A stretch of 64,000 nucleotides of DNA from NCBI RefSeq assembly GCF_963169125.1, contig NC_084796.1, positions 217,768,448 to 217,832,447 of the forward strand, given 5' to 3'. This stretch comes from Humulus lupulus. Its lineage: Eukaryota; Streptophyta; Magnoliopsida; Rosales; Cannabaceae. The position numbers and the translations under genes are program-made. A model generated the notes under the pieces. It made no database searches and was not told the DNA's origin. It saw only the letters and a list, made by a program, of their open reading frames with translations. Below are positions 12,806 through 25,108 of the stretch, piece after piece. The number at the start of each line of letters is the position of its first letter. Positions within the stretch are counted from its first letter, which is position 1.

Positions 12806-14114
12806 TCAAGCCAAAGCATCGAAATTTGAATTCTGCTCATGGGGTACTTGTTCAATGGAGCTAAATTCGAATTCACACAACTCGCCCTTAACCTTGGCTA
12901 AGTAGGCCGTCATCTTGATACCGCGAGCTTGGTATTCTCCCAATATGTAATTGACTACGAGTTGAGAATTACTATAACATTGGATCGCCTTTGCTTTTAG
13001 CTCTTTCACCACCCTTTGCCCTGCCAATAAGGCCTCATATTCGGCTTCGTTGTTGGATGTTTCAAATCCGAACTTGAGAAATCTATGAAATCGATGCATT
13101 TTAGGTGAGATTAAAATTATCCTAGCTCCTGATCCATTTTCATTAAAGGATCCATCAACAAAAAATTTCCACAATTCCTGCATTGGTGCTCTTATCAGCT
13201 TGTCCTGAAAACCTGTGCACTCAGCCACAAAGTCAGGGAAGGCTTGACTCTTGATTGTTGTGCATGGCATATATAATATTTCGAACTGGCTGAGTTCAAT
13301 GGCCCATTTTTGTAGGCGTCCCGACATTTCAGGTTTTTGCAAAACCTGCCATAAAGGTTGGCCGGTTGAGACGTGGATAGTATGGGGCTGAAAATATGGT
13401 ATGAGCTTCCTTGAAGCCAAAATAAGACAGAACGCGAGCTTTTCTATTAATGGATACCTGGACTCAGCTCCGAGAAGTCTCTTACTTACATAATATACTA
13501 GTTTCTATGCCCGATTTTCCTCTCGAACTAACACAACATTGACCACATTTTCCGTCACAACCAGATACAGAAACAAACATTCCCTAGACGCCGATTTTGA
13601 TAGTACGGGGGGTTCAGCCAGGTGAGCTTTTAGATCATGAAATGCCTGTTTTCATTCTTTGGTCCACTCGAACTTCTTGTTTCCTCTAAGCAAGTAGTAA
13701 AATGGGAAACACTTGTCAGTGGATTTTGAAACAAAGCAGTTTAGGGTCGCCACTTTTCCTGTTAAACTTTTTACTTTCTTGCGTGACCTAGACGAAGGCA
13801 TTTCCAACAACGATATGATTTTCCCTAGATTTACCTCTATCCCCCTTGTGTTGTCTATAAACCCCATAAACTTTCCCGACGAAACTCCAAAAGTGCACTT
13901 ATGGAATTTAACTTCATGTCATACCTCCTTAGTACGCCAAAACATTCTTCTAGGTCGGATACATGGTTACTGACAGTCTTTGATTTAACGAGCATATTAT
14001 CGACATACACCTCCATGTTTCTCCTGATCTGGTTGGCGAACATTTTGTTGACTAATAGTTGGTATGTAGCATCGACACTCTTCAACTCAAATGGCATAAC
14101 TTTGTAGCAGTATC
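12806..14114 (-). pseudogene. Tat-A RT C-terminal half, RNase H and extra RNase H
   Basis: From 14114 downwards: RT palm (CYKVMPFELKSVDATYQLL; EVYVDNMLVKSK at about 14010), RT thumb (EWTKE at about 13655), the ordinary RNase H, then at 12806-13240 a second RNase H (FVDGS, NNEAEYEALLAG, SNSQLVVN, EQVPHEQN). The two-RNase-H layout marks Tat-type elements. Two catalytic acidic residues appear as Asn: the RT box is YVDN rather than YVDD, and the second RNase H has SNS where the family has SDS. The pieces lie in two frames with stops between. The first part of RT is at 23682-24095, across the Tekay insertion. Confidence 0.9.
14110..14114. repeat. Tekay element target duplication, left (GTATC)
   Basis: GTATC directly precedes the LTR start TGTAATGGCC. 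It is identical to 23677-23681 and joins the two halves of the Tat-A RT. Confidence 0.93.
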
Positions 14115-16383
14115 TGTAATGGCCCAAAATAAATAACATGGCCTAAGGGCCTTGATTAGTGTGTCGGGAGGGCATAATTGATTTATGTGTGAATTTATTG
14201 ATTTAATGCATGATAATATGATAAGCATGCTTGTATGATTATATGAATGTAAATGTGGCTAAATGTTATATCTGTGAGAACCACATTATTATGCGGGTAG
14301 TTCTGCAGCATGTGATTTAAGGCGATCCTAAGGAGCCAGTTAGCAGGAAAGTCACAACGGGGCTAAATATTTGACATGGGGTAAGTCAAGGGGTAATTTG
14401 GGTATTAGATGATTATTTTGGTTATCGAGTTATGGAAATAAATATATGGAGATATATTTGAGGTTAGGAAGCTTAGGCGGGAATTTTGAGGAAAATTACT
14501 ATTTTGCCCTCGGGGACGTTTCCAGTACCCCGAGCCTTGGGCTTAGCTTAATCACTTAAGGATAGATTTAAGAGGCTTTAGAAAACAGTAGAACAAATTA
14601 TACCGACACTTCCCTCTTCCTCTCTTTTTCTCTCTCAAAGGAAAAACACAGAACTTAGAAATTTTAGCTGGAATTCAGAGGTTTTGAATTGAAGTTTGAG
14701 GAATTAGCTTAGCTCTAACCAAGGAACACTCAACCAAGGCCAAGGTAAGAATTGAGTTTTATGTTTGAGGTTTAGAATTCTGAGTTTTGACTGAATATTA
14801 AGGGTGTTTATGGTTTGAATATTTAAGGACTGAATTAGAGCTGAGAAGCTTGAGTTTTGGCTAAGAAATTGTTAAGGAAGTGGTTCATCAAAGAAGGTAA
14901 GCTTCAATTCATAATTTAGAGGCTAAAATTTGAGTTTACATGACTGGTACTTGTGTTTTTGAGCTGTTGGGTTTTAGAAATCAAAATGGGATTCTGAGGG
15001 GTTTTTAAGCTGGATTTCTGTTGGATTATGATGTTAGGATCATGCTAAAAGTCTTGTGATTAATGGGTTTTGTTATTAGGGTGCTTTGTGGTGGTTTTGA
15101 ATAAGGTTAGGATGTTAGAAATGGTGGATTTTCTGGGCACAGAGGGTTGGGCTGCGGCTCTGTTCTAGAGCGCTACGGCCCTACGAAGCAAATGAGCCAG
15201 GGAGGCTCTACCAAAGGGGAGCGCCGCTGTGCCATAGGACAGGGCTGCAGCGCATGTCTACCTTCAGAGAGGCTTGGTTTATGTTTTAGGGGCGGGCCGT
15301 GGCTAGGTTTCAGGGGCCGCAGCCCTTATGTGCATTTTTTATCTTTCGGGGATTTTAAGCGTGGGAACCTAACCTAGGGTGCACGGGGTCGATTCCACCA
15401 CCGTGTTTGGTGGAATTCGATGTCTCGAAAGCTAGCATTGTACCCAGAATCCTTTATTTGAATATTAATGGAATCCATTACCTTGGTTGTGACTAGGTGT
15501 TAAGCTAGGGCTCGGGAAGCGGATCGTGCTCGCGAGTCGTCGCTCGTAGTCAGTGAACGTGGAAATTAAAGGTAAGAAAACTGCACCCGGTTGTGTATTT
15601 GTAATGGGACTAAGGGTTCCCTAATATGTATGCTTTGAAAGGATGGTATTATGCCATATAAATAGTAAACCAACGGCCTAAGAGTGTCAAGGTTACACTA
15701 GCGCACGGGACGCGGCTCGGCCACTGGTAGCCGAGGACAGCTTATTATGCACTGAGCTCGGTTTAAGTAGGCCGGAGTTAGTGGGGTAAACAGAGGGTGC
15801 GGCCTAAGTTGTCGGCCCTGATTATCATGTAACTTGATTGTTATTAATGCTTAGTTGCATCTTTGACTCTGAATACGTGCTTTGTAATTAATATGATTGT
15901 TAAGTGTTTGATCATGCTTAAGGGATTATTCATCTGTTATTGTTGTTTGCAATGCATAATATGTTTTCTTGCTGGGCCTTGGCTCACGGGTAATACATGG
16001 TGCAGGTAAAGGCAAGGGAAAACTTGACCAGCCCTGACTTGGAGAGCTCTGTGAGCTGAATGTAGATGACCAGCTGCTCAGCCGCCATGGTTGAGGGGAA
16101 AATAGAAGCAGGGGAACCAGAAACGTCTGTTTTTCCTTAGAATGGCTAATGGTTGACTAAACTTTGGAAATTTTGTAAACTGACTTTCAAATGCTGTTCC
16201 TTTATTTGGGATCCCATGTGTAAAATGTTTTGTTATATAAAATGTACACTTTTGAGACCAAAACTTTTTAACCCTAATTCATTAGTGATTTTAGTATCAT
16301 GTTTTCAATAAATGACTTAATTAGCAAGTTCTGCACCTTTATAAATGCACAGTGTAGCGGTCTTGATTATCCAGGGCGTTACA
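14115..16383 (+). repeat. Tekay 5' LTR
   Basis: Runs from TGTAATGGCCC to GGGCGTTACA. It contains a pyrimidine-rich stretch likely near the transcription start (about 14605-14640), a CpG-rich palindromic cassette at about 15147-15312, and the GGGATCCCATGTGTAAA tract near the 3' end, which is shared with the Tekay-type solo LTR at 41162-43553. No host gene is seen in it. Confidence 0.95.
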
Positions 16384-16386
16384 ACT

Positions 16387-16398
16387 TGGTATCAGAGC
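16387..16398 (+). other. Tekay primer-binding site
   Basis: TGGTATCAGAGC begins three bases after the 5' LTR end. It matches the complement of the plant initiator-methionine tRNA 3' end, the usual primer for first-strand synthesis. The leader 16399-16864 has no gene. Confidence 0.95.
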
Positions 16399-16864
16399 GT
16401 CCTAGGTTTAAGGGTTCCTGAAGACCGGTTGAACATGTACATTCGCTGCTAGAGACAAGCTCGATTCAGGGTTTGGTAATGTGAATATGTGTATATATGC
16501 TTAAATGTCTGGAATGAGTTATGAATGTTGTTATTCATTGGATTACTAGGAAGCATGAGATACTGATAGGGCCTGGCCCTTGACTGCCATATGAGAATAT
16601 TAAGGCACGCTTATTAGCATCGTTGTGCATGTAAATGAATATTTGGATGATTAACTGCATATTGTGTATTGGTGAATGCTTTTATCTTAGCTATGGTGTG
16701 GTAATGTTGGGGCATGCTTATTAGCAGCCGGTGCATGTGGATAAATGCCCATATTTTGATTGTTTGTGATTGATTATATTCCATTGGTAGATATTGGAGA
16801 AGCTTTTACCCTGTCATCATGGTCTAATTGTCGAGTCGTTGATTGCAGATTGACTTGGATAGCT

Positions 16865-17980
16865 ATGCATCGAAGAAAATCTACGCGACTAGCCGGCACT
16901 AGGTCTGGGACCGGGGGTGATGACTAGGGCCAGATTCCTCCCCCAGTCCCTGAGAACTGGCAGCAAGCTTGATTACAGAGCCAAGATGAACAGATTCGTC
17001 TACTACGACAATAGGCTCCATCAGAGAGTGCTGCCCCTATTGTACCACCTGCAGTGGTATCAGTTGTACATTCAAGAGAGATTGGGAGCAGCTGGCAGAC
17101 GTTATATGAGCGGTTCAGAAAGCAGCATCCCTCAATCTTTGAGGGTGGACCAGACCCATTGAAGGCCGAGCAATGGCTGACTATGATTACTACTAAAATG
17201 GATTTTATGAGGATTGAGGGGCATGATATAGTGGCCTGTGCCACATATATGTTGATAGAGGATGTCCGCATCTGGTGGGAAGTGGCATCGCAGACCAGGG
17301 ATGTTACTGTTTTGAGTTGGGAAGGCTTCAGAGACTTGTTTAGCCAGAAATACTACAATGTTGCAGTCAGGGCAGCAAAAGTTAATGATTTTGTGGGTTT
17401 GGTGCAGGGAAATATGACTGTTACAGAGTATGCCCTAAATTTGCCAGGCTTGCGAAGTTTGCACCAGATCTTGTGCCTACTAATGCTGCTAAGCAAGACA
17501 TATTTATCAGGGGTCTTAATGCTATGATAGGTCGGGATGTTAGGATTACAACGGTACTTGGAGTAACAACTTATGCCCAGGCCGTTGAGAAGGCTCCTAC
17601 CGATGAGGAAGCGGAGAACAAGATTTGGAAGGAAAGTGCAGTGAGGCGCGAGGGTCGAAGAGTGGTGCCTCCTTATTCAGGGACAGGTAGGGGCGGAGGC
17701 CTCAGGGACTTCAAGAAAAAGACTCCTGACACTTCGACCGCTGTTGGTCTTGATAGTAGGGGTCGGAGTGGTCAGGGTGGTCGTCAGGGTGGCGGGGAGG
17801 CGTGGCGGACCTATCCAGAGTGCCCAAGGTTCAGAAGGCGTCACCTGGGCGAATGTCGGGCCAAATCTTGTTTTATGTGCGGAACAGTGGGGCATCTCAG
17901 GAAAGACTGTCCAACAGTGAAGAAAGGTGAAGCAGGAAAGGTGGATAGCTTGACTCCAGCTCGAGTATTCACTTTGACAC
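16865..17980 (+). pseudogene. gag: Tekay gag
   Basis: Starts at ATG 16865 (MHRRKSTRLAG). The retrotransposon gag core runs over about 17080-17480 (FEGGPDPLKAEQW, WWEVA). The zinc knuckle CFMCGTVGHLRKDCP is at about 17868-17912. Breaks: TAG after GGDD at about 16923, TGA at about 16970, TAG at about 17020, and a 1-base loss at about 17440 that moves the reading from the gag frame into the frame used by the rest of gag-pol. Gag would build the particle and bind genomic RNA. Confidence 0.9.
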
Positions 17981-20900
17981 AGGCAGAGGCCGAGGCTAGT
18001 CCCTCAGTAGTGATAGGTCAGCTTTCTAGCACTGGCTCTCCTTTTACTGTATTGATTGATTCTGGTGCTACACATTCCTTTGTTTCTAGTAAAGTGATTG
18101 ATAGATTGTGTAGACCTAGTGAATATTGGACTGTGGGGTTTGGGACTTTGTTGCCTACAGGGGAATTAGTAGTTTCTAGGAGATGGATTAGAGCACTGCC
18201 AATGATGGTTGATAGTAGGGAACTTTCGGTAGATTTGATTGAGTTAGACATGGAGGATTTTGATATGATCTTAGGGATGGACTGGTTGGTCAGATATGGG
18301 GCTACTATTGACTGCAGGAAGATGATGGTGACTTTTGAGCTTGAGGGCGAGGATCCTTTTGTCTTTGTGGGTGCGGTGTGTGGATCCTGCGTACCCATGA
18401 TTTCTGTGTTGAGGGCCAGAGACTTGTTACAGGGTGGATGTGTAGGTTTTCTGGCTAGTGTGGTGGACACTACCAAGGTGTTGCCAGCAGGGCCGGGAGA
18501 GACCAGGGTGGTTTGTGAGTTTTTGGACGTATTCCCTAAGGAGCTACCGGGATTGCCGCCACGCAGGGAGATTCAGTTTGTTATTGAGTTAACACCGGGA
18601 ACAGAGCCAGTATCAACGACATCATATAGAATGGTACCAGCGGAGTTGAAGGAACTAAAGACACAGTTGTAAGAGCTTCTGGATTTGGGATTCATCATAC
18701 CTAGTTACTCTCCATGGGGCACTCCAGTGTTTTTTGTTAAGAAGAAGGATGGGACTGTGAGAATGTGTATAAACTACAGATAATTGAACAAGTTGACTAT
18801 TAAGAATAAGTACCCTCTACCAAGGATTGATGACTTGTTCGATCAGCTGCAGGGAAAGACGGTGTTCTCAAAGATTGATCTACGATCTGGTTATCACCAG
18901 CTGAGGATCAAAGATGAGGATATACCGAAGACGGCCTTCCGAACGCGATATGGGCACTATGAGTTCTTGGTCATGTCTTTTGGTTTGACCAATGCCCTTA
19001 CAACTTTTATGGATTTGATGAACAGGGTGTTCAAGGACTTCTTGGATCAATTTGTCATAGTCTTCATCGACGATAATCTAGTATACTCCAGTTCAGAGGC
19101 AGAGCATGGGCAGCATCTTCGATAGGTTTTACAGAGGTTAAGGGTGCATCAGTTATATGCCAAGTTTAAAAAGTGTGAGTTTTGGTTGCCTGAGGTGACT
19201 TTTCTTGGACATGTAGTTGGAGCAAAGGGGATTAAGGTGGATCCGTCCAAGGTGGAAGCGGTGAGAGATTGGCCGAGGCCAAGGAACGCCTCGGAGATGC
19301 AAAGTTTCCTTGGGTTAGCAGGTTATTATAGGCGGTTTGTGGAGGGATTTTCAAAGATTTCTTCACCGATGACAGAATTAACAAGAAAGAATCAGAAGTT
19401 TGTTTGGTCAGAGAAGTGTGAGAGCAGTTTCTAAGAGTTGAAGCGACGTCTTATTTTTGCACCTGTGCTGAGTCTTCCTTCAGAGGAAGGAAAGTTTGTA
19501 GTTTATTGTGATGCATCGAGGATGGGTTTAGGCTGCGTGTTGATGCAGAATGAGAAAGTTATAGCTTATGCATCGCGGCAACTGAAGGAGTATGAACAGC
19601 GATATCCTACTCATGATTTGGAGCTGGCGGTAGTGGTATTCACACTGAAGGTTTGGCGGCATTATTTGTGTGGGGAGAAGTGTGAGATATACACTGACCA
19701 CAAGAGTTTGAAATATTTCTTCACTTAGAAGGATCTGAATATGAGATAGAGGCGTTGGTTGGAACTGGTTAAGGATTATGATTGCAATATCCTTTACCAC
19801 CCAGGGAAGGCCAATGTGGTGGCAGATACGTTGTGTAGGAGGGGCCCAGGAAAGTTGTACAGTTCCACCCAGATCTTAAGAGAGTTAGCTGATGAGATGG
19901 CCTGGGCAAAGACAGAATTGGTGGTGGGACAGTTAGCTAATATTACCTTGCATTCGACCCTGCTAGAGAGGATCAAGGAGGGGCAATTAGTAGATGCGCA
20001 GCTTCAAGAAGTTAGGTGGAACATCTTAGCAGGGGTAGCTAAGGATTATTCTGCTTCTGAGGCTGGTATGCTTCGATATCAGGGGCGGATTTTTGTTCCG
20101 GCTGATGAGGGAATCAAACGAGAGATACTGGATGAATCTCACACTATGCCATATTTGCTTCATCTGGGTACCACGAAGATGTATCAGGATCTACAGACAT
20201 TATATTGGTGGCCTGGGATGAAGAAGGATGTGGTAGAGTATGTGGCTAGATGTTTGACATGTCAGCAGGTAAAGGCTAAGCATCAGCGACCAGCGGGATT
20301 GCTTCAGCCTCTGGGCATCCCAGAGTGGAAGTGGGAGGACATCACGATGGATTTTGTGGGAGGACTACCCAGGACAGTGGGACTTTGTGACTTGGTGTGG
20401 GTGATATTGGACAGATACACCAAGTCAGCTCTTTTTCTGCCAGTAAAATCGACTTATATGGTGGAACAATATGCAGAGTTGTATGTGAGGGAGATAGTTC
20501 GTCTCCACGGGGTTCCAAAGTCTATTGTATCTGATCGAGACCCTATCTTTACCTCCAAGTTTTGGGGAGCTCTGCAGAGATCTATGGGGACCCAGTTAAA
20601 GTTTAGCATAGCTTTTCATCCTCAAACTGACGGACAGTCTGAGAGGACCATTCAGGTGTTGGAAGACATGCTTAGGGCGTGTGTGATTGATTTTGGGGGA
20701 TCTTGGAGTAAGTATCTCCCGTTGATTGAGTTCTCGTATAACAACAGTTATCAGTCCATGATTGGAGTGGCTCCTTATGAAATGTTATATGGGAGAAAGT
20801 GTAGATCACCCATTCATTGGGATGAGATGGGTGAGAGAAAGTATTTGGGACCAGATATGGTTCAGAAGACTAATGAAGCTATTGAGTAGATTCCAGCTAG

Positions 20901-21387
20901 AATGCTTGCTTCGCAGAGTAAACAGAAAAGCTACATTGATCCTAAGCGTAGGGACGTGGAGTTCCAGGTTGGGGACCACGTGTTTCTGCGAGTTTCACCA
21001 CTGAGAGGGGTGAGGAGATTTGGACAAAAGGGCAAGCTGAGCCCTCAGTTTTTTGGACCTTCTGAGATCCTAGAGAGGATTGGACAGGTAGCTTACAGGT
21101 TGGCCTTACCACCGTCGCTGTCAGGAGTTTATGATGTATTCCATGTCTCCATGTTGCAGAAATATGTTTCAGATACGACATATGTGCTAAAGTATGAGGA
21201 CTTAGAGTTACAGACAAATTTTTCCTATGAAGAGCGACCGATTCAGATTTTGGATCGGAAGGACAAAGTTCTACGGAGCAAGACGATTCCGTTAGTTAAG
21301 GTGTTGTGGAGAAATAGCAAGGTCGAGGAAGTGACCTGGGAGTTAGAGGCAGCGATGCGGGATCAGTATCCCGAGCTATTCAGGTAA
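17981..21387 (+). pseudogene. pol: Tekay pol: protease, RT, RNase H, integrase, chromodomain-like tail
   Basis: A single frame throughout. Protease: LIDSGATHSFVS (about 18052) and [28 protein letters not shown], and FIDDNLVYS with the catalytic Asp pair at about 19065-19075. RNase [15 protein letters not shown] and YTDHKSLKY. Integrase: HHCC finger (HLGTTKMYQDL ... CLTCQQVK) and the DDE core (MDFVGGLP, VSDRDPIF, HPQTDGQSER). The tail at about 21235-21387 resembles the chromodomain-like end of Del/Tekay elements (VLWRNSKVEEVTWE). Seven in-frame stops lie at about 18670, 18781, 19123, 19432, 19726, 19747 and 20887. Each sits where Gln is expected or plausible and is one C-to-T step from a Gln codon. 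Natural stop at 21385-21387. Confidence 0.95.
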
Positions 21388-21410
21388 ATTTCGAGGACGA
21401 AATTCTCAGT

Positions 21411-21419
21411 AGGAGGAGA
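21411..21419 (+). other. Tekay polypurine tract
   Basis: AGGAGGAGA, a few bases upstream of the 3' LTR and just after the conserved TCGAGGACGAAATTCTC segment. It is the usual plus-strand primer position in this group. Confidence 0.8.
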
Positions 21420-21423
21420 TAGT

Positions 21424-23676
21424 AGTAACAGCCCAAAATCAATAATATGGCTTAAGGGCCTTGATTAGTGTGTCGGGAGGGCATAATTGGTTTATGTGTG
21501 AATTTATTGATTTAATGCATGATTATATGATAGGCATGCTTGTATGATTATATGAATGTAAATGTGGCTAAATGTTATATCTGTGAGAACCACATTATTA
21601 TGTGGGTAGTTCTGCAGCGTGCGATTTAAGGCGATCCTAGGGAGCCAGTTAACAGGAAAGTCACAACGGGGCTTAATATTTGACTTGGGGTAAGTCAAGG
21701 GATAATTTGGTTATTAGATGATTATTTGGGTGATTGGGTTATGGAAATAAATATATGGAGATATATTTGAGGTTAGGAAGCTTAGGCGGGAATTTTGGGG
21801 AAAATTACCATTTTGCCCTCGGGGACGTTTCTGGTACCCCGAGCCTTGGGATTTGCTTAATCACTTAAGGATAGACTTAAGAGGCTTTAGAAAACAGTAG
21901 AACAAATTAGACCGACACTTCCCTCTTCCTCTCTTTTTCTCTCTCAAAGGAAAAACACAGAACTTAGAAATTTTAGCTGGAATTCAGAGGATTTGAACTG
22001 AAGTTTGAGGAATTAGCCTAGCTCTAACCAAGGAACACTCAACCAAGGCCAAGGTAAGAATTGAGTTTTATGTTTGAGGTTTAGAATTCTGATTTTTGAC
22101 TGACTATTAAGGGTGTTCATGGTTTGAATATTTAAGGACTAAATTGGAGCTGAGAAGCTTGATTTTTTGGCTAAGAAATTGTTAAGGAAGTGGTTCATCA
22201 AAGAAGGTAAGCTTCAATTCGTAATTTAGAGGTTAAAATCTGAGTTTGCAGGACTGGTTTTTGTGTTTTTGAGCTGTTGGGATTTAGAAATCAAAATGGT
22301 ATTCTAAGGGGTTTTTAAGCTGGATTATGCTGTTAGGATCATGCTAAAAGTCTTGTGATTAATGGGTTTTGGTAATAGGGTGCTTTGGGGTGGTTTTGAA
22401 TAAGGTTAGGATGTTAGAAATGGTGGATTTTCTGGGCACGGAGGGTTGGGCTGCGGTTCTGTTCTAGAGCGCTACGGCCCTACGAAGAGTCAGGGAGGCT
22501 CTGACGAAGGGTAGCGCTGCGGCGCCATAGGACAGGGCCGCGGTGCGTGTCTGCCTTCAGAGAGGCTTGGTTTCTATTTTAGGAGCGGGCCACGGCTAGG
22601 TTTCACGAGTCGCAGCCCTTAGGTGCATTTTTTATCTTTTGGGGATTTTAAGTGCGGGAACCTAACCTAGGGTGCACGGGGTCGATTCCACCACCGTGTT
22701 TGGTGGAATTCGATGTCCCGAAAGCTAGCATTGTACCCGGAAACCTTTATTTTAATATTAATGGAATCCATTACCTTGGTTGTGACTAGGAGTTATGCTA
22801 GGGCTCAGGAAGCGGATCGTGCTCGAGAGTCGTCGCTCGTAATCAGTGAACGTGGAAATTAAAGGTAAGAAAACTGCACCCGGTTGTTTTTTTGTAATGG
22901 GACTAAGGGTTCCCTAATATGTATGCTTTAAAAGGATGGTATTATGCAATATAAACAGTAAACCAACGACCTAAGAGTGTCAAGGTTACACTAGCGCACG
23001 GGGCGCGGCTCGGCCACTGGTAGCCGAGGACAGCTTATTATGCACTGAGCTCGGTTTAAGCGGGTCGGAGTCAGTGGGGTAAACAGAGGGTGCGGCCTAA
23101 GTTGCCGGCCCTGATTATCATGTAACTTGATTGTTATTAATGCTTAGTTGCATCTTTGACTCTGAATACGTGCTATGTAATTAATATGAGTGTTAAGTGT
23201 TTGATCATGCTTAAATGATTATTCATCTGTTATTGTTGTTTGCAATGCATATTATGTTTTCTTGCTGGGCCTGGGCTCATGGATGCTACGTGGTGCAGGT
23301 AAAGGCAAGGGCAAACTTGATCAGCCCTGACTTGGAGAGCTCTGTGAGCTGAATGTACATGACTAGCTACTTAGCCACCACAGTTAAGGGGAAAACAGAA
23401 GCAGGGGAACCAGAAACGTCTATTTTGCCTTAGAATGGCTAATGGTTGTCTAAACTTTGGAAATTTTTTAAAATGACTTTCAAACGCTGTTCCTTTTTTT
23501 GGGATCCCATGTGTAAAATGTTTTGTTATATAAAATGTACACTTTTGAGACCATACCTTTTTAACCCTAATTCATTAGTGGTTTTAGTATCATGTTCTCA
23601 ATAAATGACTTGATTAGCAAGTCCTGCACCTTTATAAATACACAGTGTAGGGGTCTTGGCTATCCAGGGCGTTACA
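21424..23676 (+). repeat. Tekay 3' LTR
   Basis: Begins AGTAACAGCCC (the first base of the TG start is changed) and ends GGGCGTTACA. It is collinear with 14115-16383. The CpG-rich cassette (about 22447-22620) differs more between the two LTRs, with short indels, than the surrounding sequence does. Confidence 0.95.
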
Positions 23677-23681
23677 GTATC
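23677..23681. repeat. Tekay element target duplication, right (GTATC)
   Basis: GTATC directly follows the LTR end GTTACA. The Tat-A RT reading resumes here. Confidence 0.93.
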
Positions 23682-24595
23682 CTTTATGCTAAGTTGTGAA
23701 GTCGGTATGCTCTTGGTCTGCAGGGTTCATTGTGATCTGGTTATATCTAGAATACGCATCCATGAAATACATGAGCTCGTGACCGGCGATAGCGTCTACC
23801 AACTGATCAATTCTAGGTAATGGGAAATAGTCCTTAGAACAGGCCTTGTTGAGACCGGAGAAATCAATGCAAGTTCTCCTCTTCATGTTTGGCTTCGAGA
23901 CCGGAATAGGGTTAGCAACCCAGAACGGGTATTTTGTTTCTCTGATATATCCACATTTAAGTAGGCGAGCTACTTCTTCTTCCAATGATTCCAACCGTAC
24001 TTTCCCCAAAACCCTTCAGTTTTGGGACTTTGCAAGCACATTCTTGTTCAAGTTCAAAGTATGCATTATTATACTTGAACTAATTCCCACCATATCTTCT
24101 TGTGACCAGGCGAAGACGCCCAGGTTCTTCCTCAAGAACTCGACCAGCTCCTTCTTCCTTTCAGCTCCAAGACTTTTCCCCAACTTTTACAACTCTTGAA
24201 TGTGTTTCTGGGTCAATAATGATTTCCTCGAGCTCCTCGATAGCTTTGAGCTCAGATCTATCTTCACCTATTCGCGGATCAATGTCATCTTGTTAGGAGA
24301 CCTCATTATCCCCTTCTCGAGGTTCTTCCATCCCATGGTAACTTCCATTTCCTAGGACTCCCCACCTTCACCATTTATGTAAATTGCCTGCTAGCCGGGT
24401 TGTGATTTTCCCTTCATGGCTACGTTGTAGTATTCTCGGGCGGTGAGCTAGTCTCCACATGGCTGAGGGGAACTTCATTGACAGGTGTCAGATCGAGGTA
24501 ATGGCTTCAAAAACCATCAATGCGGGTCGTCCAAAAATCGTGTTATACATAACCGGATAATCGATTACAACGAACTCAAGTATTTTAGTAAAAGT
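23682..24595 (-). pseudogene. Tat-A RT N-terminal half and PR-RT linker
   Basis: 23689-24009 reads LLKCGYIRETKYPFWVANP, CIDFSGLNKACSKDYFPLPR and FMDAYSRYNQI, the fingers and first palm of gypsy RT including its first catalytic Asp (MDAYS). It is continuous in sense with 12806-14114 once the Tekay element is removed. Bases 24010-24120 hold the family motif CFAWSQEDM upstream of RT. Bases 24120-24595 are a degenerate linker between protease and RT with no clear domain. Confidence 0.88.
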
Positions 24596-25069
24596 TCATG
24601 CATGATCCCCTAGCATAACCTCTAGATCAAATGTCCCTATGGTCGTCTTCCCTTCACCTGAAAATTTGCACAGTGTAATTAAGGTCACCTTTAGATCGGT
24701 CATGGATAATCCCATATTTTCTAGGGTGGACCTGAAAAGCACATTTACTGAACTTCCATTGTCTACCAATATCCTTCGTACCCTTCGATTAGCGAGCTGC
24801 ATGGTTACCACCAATGGGTCATTATGTGGGGATTGAACGTGGCTAGCGTCCTCCTCCGTGAAAATGATTGGTTGTTTTTCCAACCGCTGCTGTTTTGATA
24901 ACCGTTGCTCTGGGATAACTTCCATACCGTTATGAGTTTTCATCTCCTGTATATACCTCTTTTGGGCTCCATTTCTCGTGCCCGCCAAATGAGGTCCTCC
25001 GACAATAGTAGTTATATATCCTCCCACTATTGGGGGAGGGTCGACTTGGTTCTGATTCATCTGATCCAT
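24596..25069 (-). pseudogene. Tat-A protease
   Basis: Contains DPLVVTMQLANRRVRRILVD and then NGSSVNVLF at about 24760-24830. This is a retroviral-type aspartic protease in which the usual D-T/S-G triad reads DNG. The following Tat-family segment (LTLCKFSGEGKTTIG) is present. The homologous region in Tat-B (33640-33720) keeps VDTGSPVNIL, so Asn here is probably a loss-of-function change. It follows the gag zinc-knuckle region in the same frame. Confidence 0.85.
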
Positions 25070-25108
25070 CTGAGTCCTCGACTGACCTGTCGGGGTTTCA
25101 AGAGCTGG

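Larger units (their letters stand above)
14115..23676 (+). mobile_element. Tekay-type chromovirus (Ty3/gypsy), structurally complete
   Basis: This 9.56-kb plus-strand element has two long LTRs (2269 and 2253 bases), a tRNA-iMet primer site, gag-pol in the order gag, PR, RT, RH, IN plus a C-terminal chromodomain-like segment, a polypurine tract, and a GTATC target duplication. Integrase following RT marks gypsy. The chromo-like tail and the TGTAA...GTTACA LTRs fit the Del/Tekay group. Hand comparison of the first roughly 470 LTR bases shows about 28 differences (about 6%), so it is not recent. Many stops make it non-functional. Confidence 0.95.

Noticed and set aside
15147..15377. Plus-strand open frame of 76 codons in the Tekay 5' LTR
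   Set aside because: It is the CpG-rich LTR cassette. The corresponding part of the 3' LTR differs by indels, so it is not conserved as protein.
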